Positions 46,515 to 56,329 of a stretch of DNA of 64,000 nucleotides are shown here, one piece after another. A program made the translations under genes and the position numbers. The notes below the pieces were generated by a model. It did not search any database. It saw only the letters and a program-made list of their open reading frames with translations, and was not told where the DNA came from. The stretch is from Galeruca laticollis (Eukaryota; Arthropoda; Insecta; Coleoptera; Chrysomelidae): assembly GCA_963921935.1 (NCBI GenBank), contig OY998175.1:176363262-176427261 (forward strand), read 5' to 3'. Within the stretch, counting starts at the first letter, position 1; each line of letters opens with the position of its first letter.

Positions 46515-47452
46515 GGTAAAATTTCACGTGACGCTGGAAGCTCAGCTCTTGAAGCTCAAACCGGTGGTCACATGACAAAATGTGCAGTTTTAGCGTCGCT
46601 TTAGGAAGTTCGTTTAAAACCAACTTTCAGCGTCGATTTTCAGCTTGAACCAGTGTTGCCAGGCGAAAAATGTTTATGTCCTCAACCATCTTACCCAAAC
46701 TGTGCCAACCGGGATTCAAAAATACCCATATTAAATTAAATGTAACAAAACTTGTGCAAATAAACTTTTTAGTATAAAATGCATAAAATTATATGAAATA
46801 TCAAAATTTAATTTTTTCAATGCACATAACAACTTCAAAATAAAAACAGTCTCCTATATCTCATCACAAATGAACAGTACATAACTTGGTACTTTACTCA
46901 AATGAAAAGTAAGCAAATTTACTAGGTTTTCACTTTCTACCAACAAACTTAAATAATAATTTCGTCGCTACGTTAAAAAATCCCCAATTTGAGGGAAAAT
47001 CGACACCTCTGGCAATACTGGCTTGAACTGTGTTATTCCATAGACAAATCGAATGAGTATTATTTTCGATATGGTTTATTAATGTGTTAACAGAGAGTAT
47101 ATAAATATTGAGTAAAATGAATGAAGAATTGGAGTCTATAATTTATATTCAATCCTTTCACTCGTGCTAAATAATGTATATTCCGATTATACCATTCAGT
47201 ATATTTTTGATGATATTCGGCAACATATTTTCCATATCGATCGTCATTTGACATTTTTACAGGCGCTTATCAATATAATTATTAACAGGAACAATTAAAT
47301 TTAGGTTGTATATGTATTTTATTTGCAAGACGCTCCAATTTTGACGCTGGAATACCTTTTACATGGAAGCTACAATTTGAGCGTTCCATTTAGTCATGTG
47401 ACAGCTTTTGACGCTCATTTTTTGAGCTTCCAGCGTCACGTGAAAATGTACC
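46515..47452. mobile_element. 938 bp non-coding element with TTAA(A) target duplication
   Basis: The ends are 30 bp inverted repeats with two mismatches (46515-46544 and 47423-47452, sharing ttcacgtgacgctggaagct). Weaker similarity continues for about 40 bp more. The direct repeat ttaaa flanks both ends (46510-46514 and 47453-47457). The interior has no coding frame. It contains a further inverted pair (about 46641-46663 and about 47010-47030) built on a cagtgttgcc word. A TTAA target fits piggyBac- or Kolobok-type MITEs; the superfamily is undetermined. Confidence 0.88.
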
Positions 47453-47457
47453 TTAAA

Positions 47458-47849
47458 CGTCGTTGCTAAGTTTTAAAGAAAAAGTTGTAGTTTTGTGTAG
47501 TTCATCTGTTACATAGAGAATTAAGTAAGTAACGTATAACATTGGCTTGTTTGATGTAATTGAAAGTTTGAGCATAGATAATATTATAATATATCTGCAT
47601 GCAACACCACTACGGTGAGCAAATGTTTATTTTTGTATCCGTAAATAATTTTAATTTGTCAAAGAATTAAATATATTTAATTAACGAAATCTATATAAAC
47701 CAACGCAGTAATATAGTAGCAATTGACAGTGCTAAATTTATGTCTATAAGCTGAAGTGTAAGTGCAATAAGTGCAATAGAAACTAATTTACCGTGAGTAC
47801 AAAACTTTAATTTTGAGAATTTAGTATCGATTTACCCAACAAAAAGTAG
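47458..47849. other. spacer, no feature seen
   Basis: AT-rich flank between the MITE and the LINE ORF1. Possibly 5' UTR of the LINE. Confidence 0.35.
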
Positions 47850-48630
47850 ACCTTGCCTACGTTATCAGTTTGTACTAATTGTTCGAAACATCTGTGGTTC
47901 GAAATCGGTAGGCGCTGCCGATCGCAAGCTTCAGTGTGATGGTTGTAAACCGATCCACATCACTTGCACTGATTTGTCTACCGATGATCGAATCACGAGG
48001 CAGAAAGTATGAGGACTATGTATTTTATGCAACTCTTGTAATTCAAACGTTGGAAGCATTGCACAAATTAAAGACCTTTCGCTAGATTTTAAAACAAATA
48101 TAAATAATAAAATAACTTAGTTTGAAAACAAATTGTCAGAATTAAATCAAATGGATTCTTTAATATCAACAAAAATGACCGATACTATCGCCAATGAAGG
48201 TATGGACCGCATAAATCGTGCTAAGAATATTTTGATTAGGGGCGCTCCAGAGCACATGGGCGATATGCAGTCCAAAAAGGATCACGATTTATATAAAGTA
48301 AAGTCAGTGTTGAACGTTGTCGGTTGTCAAGAAAATAACCTGGCATTCTACAGAGTAGGTAAACCAAAATCAAACCAGCGTTTTCCTCGCATGTTAAAAG
48401 TTGTAATGTCTTCGGAATACCAAGCTAAACAGATACAAAGAAATGAATCAAAATTGCTGGAAAACCAAGCCACTGAATCTTTCTCCATAATAGATGATAA
48501 GACACCTATCCAACAGCAGCGACTCAAAGATCTTCGCAATGAATTGGAAACTAGAGAAAACAATGGTGAACATGACTTGGCAATCAAATATATTCAAGGT
48601 ACTTCAAAGATAACGAAATTTCGTCAATAA
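47850..48630 (+). pseudogene. CR1-like LINE ORF1 with PHD-like finger
   Basis: At about 47860-48040 broken frames give CTNCSKH, then LQCDGCKPIHITCTD and LCILCNSC. This is the Cys/His spacing of a PHD-type finger, known at the start of ORF1 of some insect CR1-type LINEs. The open frame 48133-48630 gives INRAKNILIRGAPEHMGD, KSVLNVVGCQEN, FYRVGKPKSN and FPRMLKVVMSSEYQAKQI, an RNA-recognition-like LINE ORF1 domain. A stop and a frameshift separate the two halves. The expected role is RNA binding and chaperoning of the LINE RNA. Confidence 0.68.
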
Positions 48631-48639
48631 TTCTCATTC

Positions 48640-49560
48640 ATTCAAATTTTAACGACTGGTTACTTTTTTATACTAATATTGATTCCCTGACCGTCAAATT
48701 AAATGAATTATTATGCACTGTGCAATTGTTAAAACCATATATTATTATGATATCGGAAAGCTGGCTTAAACCAACCATACTCGACTCTGTAATCCATATA
48801 AATGGATACACATTATTACGTAAATATAGAGAACACCGTGTAGGTGGAGGTGTGTGCTTGTACTTGGTTGATGTCATTACTTCTTCATTCTCAGTCGCGG
48901 TAGGTGACTTTGATATTCCAGGTATAGATGTCATCCATCTGTGCATCGCTAAAAACTTATTTTTAATTAATCTTGTTTGCTTATATCGACCACCAGACAC
49001 CCACCGTGAAAATGACATCTTGTTGATCCATAAACTGTGGAAAATGTCGGCGCTTAATAATCTTATACTAGTCGGCAACTTCTACTTTCCTGAAAGTGTC
49101 TGGAAAACGACATCTCTATATGATGCTGTTAGTTCGCATAAGACTTTCGACCGGGTTCCCAAGCGAAGACTCCTGTACAAGTTAGAACATTTCGGTATTA
49201 GAGGAAGATTGAAGACTTTTTGGCGGATCGTTTCTACAAGGTTCGAGTTGGTGACTCCTTTTCTCATAAAAGACCAGTTAAAAGTGGAGTTCCGCAGGGC
49301 TCAGTTTTGGGCCCACATTTGTTTACAGTGCACACTAGCGATTTACTGTTTCACGTTTCCAGCTCAATATCGCAATATGGCGACGACTCAAAAATATATG
49401 ACAATCCCATCACAAGTCACCATCTATTCAAAACGACCTAATGTCAATACATCCGTGGTCTTCGGAATGGTTACTTCCATTGAACACTGAAAAATGTGTA
49501 TAGTCTATATAGAAAGGACAAGGAGTAATAAATCATTCATTTAAGTAGATTTCATAGACG
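48640..49560 (+). pseudogene. CR1-like LINE ORF2: endonuclease joined to RT by internal deletion
   Basis: Endonuclease: YTNIDSLTVKLNELL at about 48680, MISESWLKP, VGGGVCLYLV, LVCLYRPPDTHRE, ILVGNFYFPE at about 49080. Directly after this, at about 49090-49140, RT sequence begins (SSHKTFDRVPKRRLLYKLEH). It continues in another frame with VKSGVPQGSVLGPHLF and QYGDDSKIYDN (YGDD instead of YADD), and then LNTEKCIVYIE at about 49480-49515. The end of the endonuclease and the N-terminal half of RT are missing, so an internal deletion joined the two. The remaining RT thumb seems to lie at 53330-53640 beyond a nested insertion. Confidence 0.8.
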
Positions 49561-49747
49561 TACCAAAATATATTTTAAGAGGGTATACCGTAAGGTACAT
49601 TTTGTATTGAACGAATGAGTTGCAGCTATGCTAAAGAATATACGATTTAGGTCAGAGGTAACGGGATGTACTAATTTTAATAAAAAAAAGTGATAGAGGT
49701 ACATAAATTTTAGTAAGTTTGATGAAGAAAGGCAACACAGTTTATTC

Positions 49748-49774
49748 CGGAGTATCCGAACTCTGCCACAAAAT
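49748..49774 (+). repeat. MULE left terminal inverted repeat
   Basis: Starts cggagtatccgaactc. Partner of 51266-51292. Preceded by gtttattc. Confidence 0.92.
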
Positions 49775-50027
49775 GCAGGTAGTCATTACGGGTTGTTCGA
49801 ACTCTGCCAGTGTTTAAAATTTTGGAGATTAACTACCAAACCAGTAGGGGTCTAATAGCCTAATCCGATTTAACAATTTACCTTGAACTTTAGGTACTCA
49901 AATTCAATATAAGAAAATATTAATAACATACATATATTTTCAACGTATATTTGCCACTTCTAAAAAATTACATCTACATTACAATAAAATATATTCAATA
50001 TACATAAACATATAAAAAAACAAAAAA

Positions 50028-51023
50028 TTAAACGTGTGGAAGATTTTTACATGCAACCGTTTTCACAAACATAAAGCGAGAAATAACATTTTTCCTATAT
50101 TGATCCAAATGATCATTAATGAAATTAATTTTAATATTAATAGTTTTTTTGGTTTTTTTCTGGCTTTGGTTTGCCGAACGAATTTTCGCGTATACCTCCG
50201 TTTGTAAATCCAATAACACACTAGTAAATTGAACAATGTTTGGATGTGCTTTGTAAAAAGAAGCACCGAAATGCGAATGAAAACTCTCACAAGAATTCGT
50301 TGTTCTCTTAAAAAAGGATGCATTATGTGCCCAAATAAGTGGTGGAAATATCGAGTTTTGCGTTATATATGTTTTATTGACATAATTTCGGAATTCTATA
50401 GCTCTTTCGTCATTCGGAAGCAGAAAATGTAGTTCATTATAAAAAAATTCTACAACTTCCTCAGGACTAAGATACATAATACCGAAATGTACTTTTAAGT
50501 ATTCGCCAATTACAGAACCTTTCTGTCTGTACTCTTGTATCAAATGAAACTCCTGAATCTTACGAAACCAAGCTTGACAGAGATGAAATTTACAACCAAA
50601 AAGAATTTGATCTCTGCCAAAACATTCATATATAGCGTTATGAATGCTTAGTTCAAAATCTACTACGACTTCTTTAGGTTGAAAATTCAAGCCTACTTCT
50701 TTACATTTTTGTCTTAAAATTAAAAACAAATTTGAATATGTTTGACTTGATTTGTCCGGCAGCAAACAAAAAACAAGAGGTACGTAATAGCCGTTTTTAA
50801 AACCATGAATGGTAAACATTTGGTAAAAAAAAGTTGAACAGTATTTAAAAGTCCCATCCATCAAAATACAATCCGAATTACATAAAAAATTAAGGTTGGA
50901 AAAACAGGAGAACACAATAATTTTAAATACCTGGTCTGCTGTTAATAGAAATTCCTCTTCTCGGTTCGTTCGTAATTGTAATTCACGAACACTATTAAAT
51001 ACTTCTTCCTGATTTTTAGGCAA
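50028..51023 (-). CDS. MULE transposase, N-terminally incomplete frame (331 codons)
   Basis: One uninterrupted frame with the MULE transposase domain: DCILMDGTFKYCSTFFYQMF (first Asp), PKEVVVDFELSIHNAIYECF (second Asp), FGCKFHLCQAWFRKIQ (the C-x-H region), and SFFKRTTNSCESFHSHFGAS (third acidic residue region). The frame starts at TTG after an upstream stop (about 51050); codons before the TTG (AKEVDALTL) still read like the domain. So the true N-terminus is lost and no canonical ATG start exists. No FLYWCH-type finger is present. It lies entirely between the element's TIRs. Probably inactive, but otherwise well preserved. Confidence 0.88.
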   Translation of the reverse strand: MPKNQEEVFNSVRELQLRTNREEEFLLTADQVFKIIVFSCFSNLNFLCNSDCILMDGTFKYCSTFFYQMFTIHGFKNGYYVPLVFCLLPDKSSQTYSNLFLILRQKCKEVGLNFQPKEVVVDFELSIHNAIYECFGRDQILFGCKFHLCQAWFRKIQEFHLIQEYRQKGSVIGEYLKVHFGIMYLSPEEVVEFFYNELHFLLPNDERAIEFRNYVNKTYITQNSIFPPLIWAHNASFFKRTTNSCESFHSHFGASFYKAHPNIVQFTSVLLDLQTEVYAKIRSANQSQKKTKKTINIKINFINDHLDQYRKNVISRFMFVKTVACKNLPHV

Positions 51024-51265
51024 TAGTGTAAGTGCATCAACCTCCTTCGCCTAATCCCCTAAATATCGATCAAAACAATCAAGATTTCTTCAAAATATTT
51101 AATTCAAGAAATCTTTGAAACCTTTCAGAAATATACATAATTCTATGGACCTCCGATTTTATCTATTATAAACCCTAATGACTCTAGTAGGATTAAACTA
51201 AATGGTTGCGGCACAGTTCGAACATTTCAGTAATCCTCAAATTGATACAAGTCAGGTAAAATTTT

Positions 51266-51292
51266 ATTTTGTGGCAGAGTTCGGATATGCCC
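51266..51292 (-). repeat. MULE right terminal inverted repeat
   Basis: The minus strand starts gggcatatccgaactc. Followed on the plus strand by gtttattc. Confidence 0.92.
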
Positions 51293-51300
51293 GTTTATTC

Positions 51301-51632
51301 ATAATATTTTTTATTTGTATTACTCCTATAAGTAGTGTTTGGGAAATTTTTCTCAGAAATTTTAAATGGCAAGTGGCCTACTGTAATCGGCTTAATACGA
51401 TTACACCTATTTACAGATTATTCGATTATTGAGAGGGATTTTCCAAACAACCCAGTTTTCTTAGAAACATTATCGGGAATATTATTTTAAAAGAAAGTAG
51501 GTACATTAAATCAGTACTTAGTGTTAGTTCTTTGAGTAAAGTTGTATGAAGTTGTATGGTTGTCATAATATTGTAAACAGTTGGAATATATTTAAAACAT
51601 TTGTTGAATGTTAATTGTGCAAGTACCAAACA
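51301..51632. other. 5' flank of Sailor-like copy 2
   Basis: No gene. I looked for an inverted counterpart of the flank after 52959 and did not find one. Confidence 0.35.
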
Positions 51633-52959
51633 ATGGCGATAAGCCAAGGACCATCTAAACGACCAAAAACAGGTCCATTATCTTTAAATGAAAAAACTCT
51701 GATATTGAATTGTTATACATCATTGAAAAACAAGGAAACAAGTGCAAGTGTTGATGATATTGTGGAATTAACGGCTTCTATGTTGCTAAATCAACAATTT
51801 ATAGATTACTAGAAGAAAGCAAGAATGAAACTCTTCAACCCCCTAAAACTCCTTCAGGCCAAAAACCAATTGAGATCGATGAGTCATTAAAACAAAGACT
51901 AAGGCGTAAAGTCCATGGATTTTACTTACGAAAGGAAATTCCAACACTTGACAAAATCATGACATCAGTGCAAGAAGATACGGACTATCCAAAATTCCCC
52001 AGAATGACATTATGCAAACTTCTGAAAGATGTGGGTTTCAGATATACAAAACATAATAGAAAATCTCTCTTGATAGATAAACCGGAAATAGAAGTGACTA
52101 TTTAAGAAGCATTCGACATGCCAGAGAACAAAATTTGAAAATCTTCTACTTAGACGAAACATGGATATATGCTGGATATACAGTTTCCAAATCTTGGCAA
52201 GATGAAAACATTAAAAGCGGAAGGCAGGCATTCGTGGAAGGTTTGTCGTTAGGTTTGCAGCCACCATCTGGAAAAGGAAAAAGACTTATCATTGTCCATG
52301 TTGGAAGTTCTGAAGGTTTTGTTGATGGTGGATTATTAACTTTTATTTCAAAACGCACGGGGGACTATCACGAAGATATGAAGATGAATGGGGATGTCTT
52401 CGAGGAATGGTTTGTTCAAATGTTGGATCTGATTCCAAAAGGGGCTGTTATTGTTATGGACAACGCAAGTTACCATTCACGGTTACGAGAAGCATTGCCC
52501 ACAAGTCGTTGGCGTAAAGCAGAGCTTTTGGAGTGGCTTATTTCGAAAAATATTAAGTTTCCAAAAGATCCACTAAGGAAAGAACTTTACAGAATTGCAA
52601 AAATGAACAAGAATAAATACAAAACCTACATTGTAGAAGAAATGGCTTCTTCTCGTTGTATATCAGTTTTTCGACTTCCCCCTTATCATTGTGAACTTAA
52701 TCCCATAGAATTAATATGGGCTCAGGTAAAGGGGGAAGTTGGAGAAAAAAATACTACTTTCAAAATAAACGATGTTGTGAAATTGTTTGAGAGTGCTGTA
52801 AGTCATGTGAGTAAGGAAAATTGGACAAACTGTATCGAGCATGTTATCAAAGTAGAGGCAAATATGTGGAAAATTGACAATATTTGTGATGATTTAATCG
52901 ACCCTATTATTATTAATGTCAACAACGATTCTTCCTCTTCCGAGTCGGATATAGAATAA
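51633..52959 (+). pseudogene. Sailor-like (DD82E) transposase, copy 2
   Basis: ATG at 51633 (MAISQGPSKRPKTG). After a frameshift near 51775 the helix-turn-helix continues (VAKSTIYRLLEESKNE, then RKVHGFYLRKEIPTLDKI). A second frameshift or gap near 52095 leads into the catalytic part, open from 52135 to the stop at 52959: FYLDETWIYAGYTVSKSW (first Asp), VIVMDNASYHS (second Asp), PPYHCELNPIEL (Glu). Exactly 82 residues separate the second Asp from the Glu, as in the copy at 3431-6152. The two proteins are clearly related but differ at many positions, so they belong to different lineages. The C-terminus is Ser/Asp-rich. Confidence 0.86.
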
Positions 52960-53329
52960 AATGTAAGTAATAAATGTATTCCAATAATTATTTCTTTTCA
53001 TTTTTTATTATATTATAATTTAAAACGTATTTTTTTCCCAAAATACACACCACTGCATTGCGTTATTGCTTATCTGCTAATCCTTTAACAATGAATAAAC
53101 CCTAAACTTTGCTACAACTGAAACAAATACGGGGTCGATCTACCTGGTTTTTATATTTACGGAAGAAATGTAATTTAAAGTAAGAGATTTATCAAAAATT
53201 TCATGGTGCTCCCTGTAAAGGTTTTGCATACTTAATTAGGGTTTATTACTCCTCGTACTTTTTGTACATACTATAGTGCTTCACGTCGGTAAAAACAGCC
53301 CACATTTTGATTATTTTATTGACGGGTAA
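52960..53329. other. 3' flank of Sailor-like copy 2
   Basis: Contains aataaa (about 53094) and a ggtgctccctgta word (about 53203-53216) that resembles an element end, but it is unpaired. A gaggagtaataaa word on the minus strand at about 53242-53254 has an inverted near-match at about 49522-49534. Confidence 0.4.
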
Positions 53330-53640
53330 TCACAGTGACCTCTCATAATGACCTGGGTGTTATCGTGAATAGTGGACTATCGTGGTCCGAACATGTGCTC
53401 TCAGTATCCAAACCTGCAAATACCAGACTATATCTTATTAGGAAATGCGTCTGAAAAGTATCCTTCCAGAGCTTCTGCAAATTGTATGCTACTTACGTCA
53501 GACATATCCTTGAATACGCCGGCCCAATCTGGTACCCGGACTTAATTCGTGATAGAACGTTGCTGGAAAGTGTACAGCGGAAGGCTACCAGAGTTGCTTT
53601 TGGACCTGTAAGACCTTCATATGAAGAAAGATTATCCACA
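53330..53640 (+). pseudogene. RT thumb of a CR1-like LINE, probably the missing end of 47850-49560
   Basis: The frame reads NDLGVIVNSGLSWSEHVLSV, then YATYVRHILEYAGPIWYPDL and LLESVQRKATRVAFG and SYEERLSTIS, typical for the C-terminal part of CR1-type reverse transcriptases. These are the blocks that should follow the LNTEKC segment ending at about 49560. The strand is the same. The simplest reading is one LINE split by the insertions at 49.6-53.3 kb. The 3' end is cut by the pogo sequence. Confidence 0.75.
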
Positions 53641-54270
53641 ATTTCAATGAAGAAGTACGCTTAGCTGGAAAGGACTGGTTGCATCTCTTTTTACAAAGAC
53701 ATCCACAATTGAGATTACGAACTCCAGAAAACACCTCTGCAGCTCGTGCTTCTGGTTTTAACAAAGCCTCCGTTGAAACGTTTTCCACCTATCGTGATTC
53801 CTTATATGACCAGTATTCTTTCCCTTCAAGTGGAATCTACAAATGCGATGAAACGGGCATGACTAATGTCCCCAACAAACCTGTTAAAACAATTTCGTTA
53901 CAAGGAAAAATGCAAGTAGGGAGTTTCAGTTCTGCGGAAAGAGGACAACTGGTAACTGTTGAAACGTGTATGAGTGTAACAGGATATTACGATCCTTCAC
54001 TTTTTATTATTCCCCGCGTGATACGTAATCCTATATACGAAATTGGGTTGCCAGCTGAAAGTATTATAGCGTTCGATAAATCGGGATGGACGAATTCTAC
54101 AATATTTGCCGATATATGGTTTCCACATTTTATTAAACATATTTATGCGTCCGACATGTTAATATTCAGGCTATATCCCCTCACGCATCTCACCGTCTTC
54201 AGCCGTTGGATATTTCTGTTATGTTTCCACTATACTCTGTTTTTAAACTAGGAGGACTGATTAGAATTTA
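53641..54270 (+). pseudogene. pogo/Tigger-type transposase, N-terminal part, deleted core
   Basis: FNEEVRLAGKDWLHLFLQRH and PENTSAARASGFNKASVETF form the CENP-B-like helix-turn-helix end. GIYKCDETGMTNVPNK is the first catalytic Asp of the DDE_1 core, and LFIIPRVIRN follows. After FIKHIYASD the frame shifts into ISPHASHRLQPLDISVMFPL (about 54175-54235), the block that normally follows the second Asp. The segment with the second Asp (DNH-type) is missing, so the copy is catalytically dead. The upstream end is fused to a LINE fragment at about 53640. Confidence 0.83.
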
Positions 54271-54540
54271 AGTTGGCAATTCGGTAGATTCCTGATTGGT
54301 CAGATCACAGCCGGTTTTACTCAAAACTTTTGACATATATTGTGGTGGATCAATTGTGTAAACCGTGAAGGGTAGAGTGAACAAACAATGTCCAATTTGT
54401 AATTTCTTGCATTCGTGGTTACTTATTATTGTTTAATTAGAATATAATAACAGTTCTTGTCAGGACTAATTCAAAAATGAACTCGGATATTATTCCAAGT
54501 ACTGACAGACTTCAGGGATTCACGGGTTAAATCAACTTTA
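54271..54540. other. stretch interrupting the pogo gene
   Basis: About 270 bp that I cannot read as pogo sequence although pogo C-terminal sequence continues after it. It may be an insertion; no terminal repeats or target duplication were recognised. Confidence 0.35.
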
Positions 54541-55104
54541 GCAGCAACAAATGCACCGATGAGTCCTTCAACTGTTACGGATAACCTACCGATTTCAATG
54601 ACTTCCTTTTATAATCAGTCACAGGCTCGATCAAGTACACCAAAATGCACATCACAATTTGTACCTCCTAATGAAAATTTGCCTCTGCCAAAAGTTGGTC
54701 CTGAAACAATAGTAATGGGTAGTCGTAGACGTGGAAAAACTGCCGTAATAACATCTTCGCCGTATATGAAAGAACTCAAAGACTCTCCAATACCTCCAAC
54801 AAAAGCTAAAAATTAGGCGAAAAAAGATTTGTTTACCAATAAGGTAGCAACATCATCATATAAATGCAAGCAAATAAAATAATCTATACCAAGACCTATT
54901 AACATGAGCAAAGGCTTATCTTCAAAACTCAAAAGACGTAAGCAGGACAACTATTCTTCCTCATTAGAAAGCTACGACTCCGATAATATTTGCCAAGATT
55001 CATCGGACGATTCTAATTTTTTATATGAAGTTGATGAATCCTTCAGTCTACGAGACAAAATTTACTTTGATCAAAGATACATGGCTGTAAATGACTTTAT
55101 CTCT
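54541..55104 (+). pseudogene. pogo/Tigger C-terminal part, first segment
   Basis: The frames 54559-54816 (LPISMTSFYNQSQARSSTP, GSRRRGKTAVITSSPYMKEL) and 54904-55107 (MSKGLSSKLKRRKQDNYSSS, acidic stretch, YMAVNDFI) match the Lys/Ser-rich tail found in insect pogo-like transposases. A stop at 54814-54816 separates them. The reading is cut after NDFI by a Penelope fragment and resumes at about 55454. Confidence 0.68.
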
Positions 55105-55453
55105 TAGTGTTTTTAAATGAAACTCAAGGTCTCTAGTTAATTCCACAAAATAATACAAGTTATTGAAAATTCTAAAAAATTGACAATTGTTTCGATAAAT
55201 CAATATCATCGTCAGAATGACAGAAGTTACATTTCATTTTATGCCTACCTGATGTTTAGTAGTTATTTTTGGCTAGACCAAGAAGTAACTTAACTTGTGA
55301 TTGGCTTAATATATGTTTATAGAAAAAAGAAGATATCACAAATATTGAAGCTTAGATATTATTAGCCCTATGGTGATATCCTGGATATCATTTTTCCAAT
55401 TAAGATCAGTATAACTGTGCAATGATATAGAAAACCAGGAAAACTATATCTCT
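55105..55453 (-). repeat. Penelope 3' fragment inserted in pogo
   Basis: Homologous to 39590-39905 along its length, minus orientation. Possible 7 bp duplication tatctct at 55098-55104 and 55447-55453, though the right copy also resembles the element's own end. It starts at about the stop codon of the Penelope frame, as expected of a 5'-truncated retrocopy. It carries the hammerhead-like motif. Confidence 0.78.
55182..55215 (-). ncRNA. hammerhead-ribozyme-like motif
   Basis: On the minus strand: ctgacga (core CTGANGA), an unpaired t, stem gata, loop ttgatt, stem tatc, then gaaac, loop aatt, gtc (cleavage triplet). Stem III is two base pairs (A-T, C-G). Stem I has att/aat next to the core and a second helix ttct/agaa after an internal loop. 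The 34 nt are identical to 8723-8756. The bulged t before stem II is non-canonical, so activity is uncertain. Confidence 0.55.
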
Positions 55454-55710
55454 GTGTCTCTAACAGAAGTGAGAAGGAAAATTGTGAAAGAGTTTGTAGG
55501 ACAAATTGTACGGTTATGTTGGAAGAAATAAACGAGCCTGGAAAGGCCTATGAACAAAATTTATGAAGAATTACCGACAGCATAATAATATTTTCGTATT
55601 TCCTGAGACTGACGATATAGGTGTTATATATGAGACCGAGATAACGGGTCTTTTATCTAAATTTAATGTACTACACCAAGGAAAAATCTTATTCTTGTGA
55701 CTTAATTTGC
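55454..55710 (+). pseudogene. pogo/Tigger C-terminal part, second segment
   Basis: After the Penelope fragment the pogo tail resumes: KIVKEFVGQIVR at about 55480-55515, then FMKNYRQHNNNIFVFPETDD and IGVIYETEI at about 55560-55650. These follow the NDFI end of the previous segment in pogo-like proteins. It is broken by frameshifts and stops. Confidence 0.6.
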
Positions 55711-56329
55711 TACTGTATGTTATTAGCTAAATGTAGAACATTAGATTAATACTGTTGCAGTCTCTAATATCATGACGCCGCCACTGTGCTACGACTAGTG
55801 CGCAGTCTCGATCGCGAAGGAAGTCAGAAGTTTTGTCTGTGCTACCAACTACTGCGCAGTCTCCACCGCGGAGGAAGGGAGAAGTTTTCTGTTGTATGCA
55901 GTGATGTCATATCTACCAACGTTTTGGTAGATCTATCAATTTTCACTTCAGTCTGCCTATCTACCACCCTAGACCTAAAAACTAGCTATTTTTTTCAATT
56001 AGTTTAACATATCACCACTTTGAATTATTTTTATATCAACGACCGACGTTGCGATGTGTTGCGTGAGCCATGCGACGATGCGTCAAGCATACATAGAGTC
56101 CAGGCCATAAACCACAAAAAAAACGTCAGCAACAGTTCGCCGTTCGCGTCATTTCGCACTCATAGACATTATTATACTGTTCTGTGGCCCATTCCCGGTT
56201 GGTTTGTTGCGGAATCAATGGTGAATCTTTGCTCCTGTTTTGTGTTGTTGTGTTGTTAAAACTAAATAACTACGTATTAACGGTGCTAATTGCTGTTTGT
56301 TCTGTGTTGCCTGCATTTATTTATATAAT
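55711..56329. other. spacer with a 53 bp tandem duplication
   Basis: No gene. It holds the duplicated unit listed at 55788-55895 and a stretch (about 56020-56240) that is less AT-rich and may be 5' sequence of the following hAT element. Confidence 0.4.
55788..55895 (+). repeat. 53 bp tandem duplication, GC-richer
   Basis: Units 55788-55840 and 55841-55895 start gctac and share ctgcgcagtctc-type, gaaggaag-type and gaagttttgt-type words, about 75 percent identical. Confidence 0.8.

Larger units (their letters stand above)
49748..51292 (-). mobile_element. Mutator-like element 2, 1545 bp, with TIRs and 8 bp TSD
   Basis: The ends are 27 bp inverted repeats with three mismatches (49748-49774 and 51266-51292); the inner 21 bp (atccgaactctgccacaaaa core) match perfectly. 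Direct repeats gtttattc lie at 49740-49747 and 51293-51300, an 8 bp target duplication in the Mutator range. A second copy of the ttcgaact-tgcc motif occurs just inside each end (49795-49809 and 51209-51223). It encloses one MULE transposase frame. Confidence 0.93.

Noticed and set aside
49522..53254. Inverted near-match around gaggagtaataaa as possible ends of one large element
   Set aside because: Only about 12-13 bp match well, and both copies sit in or near LINE sequence. The MULE and LINE interpretation explains the interval better.
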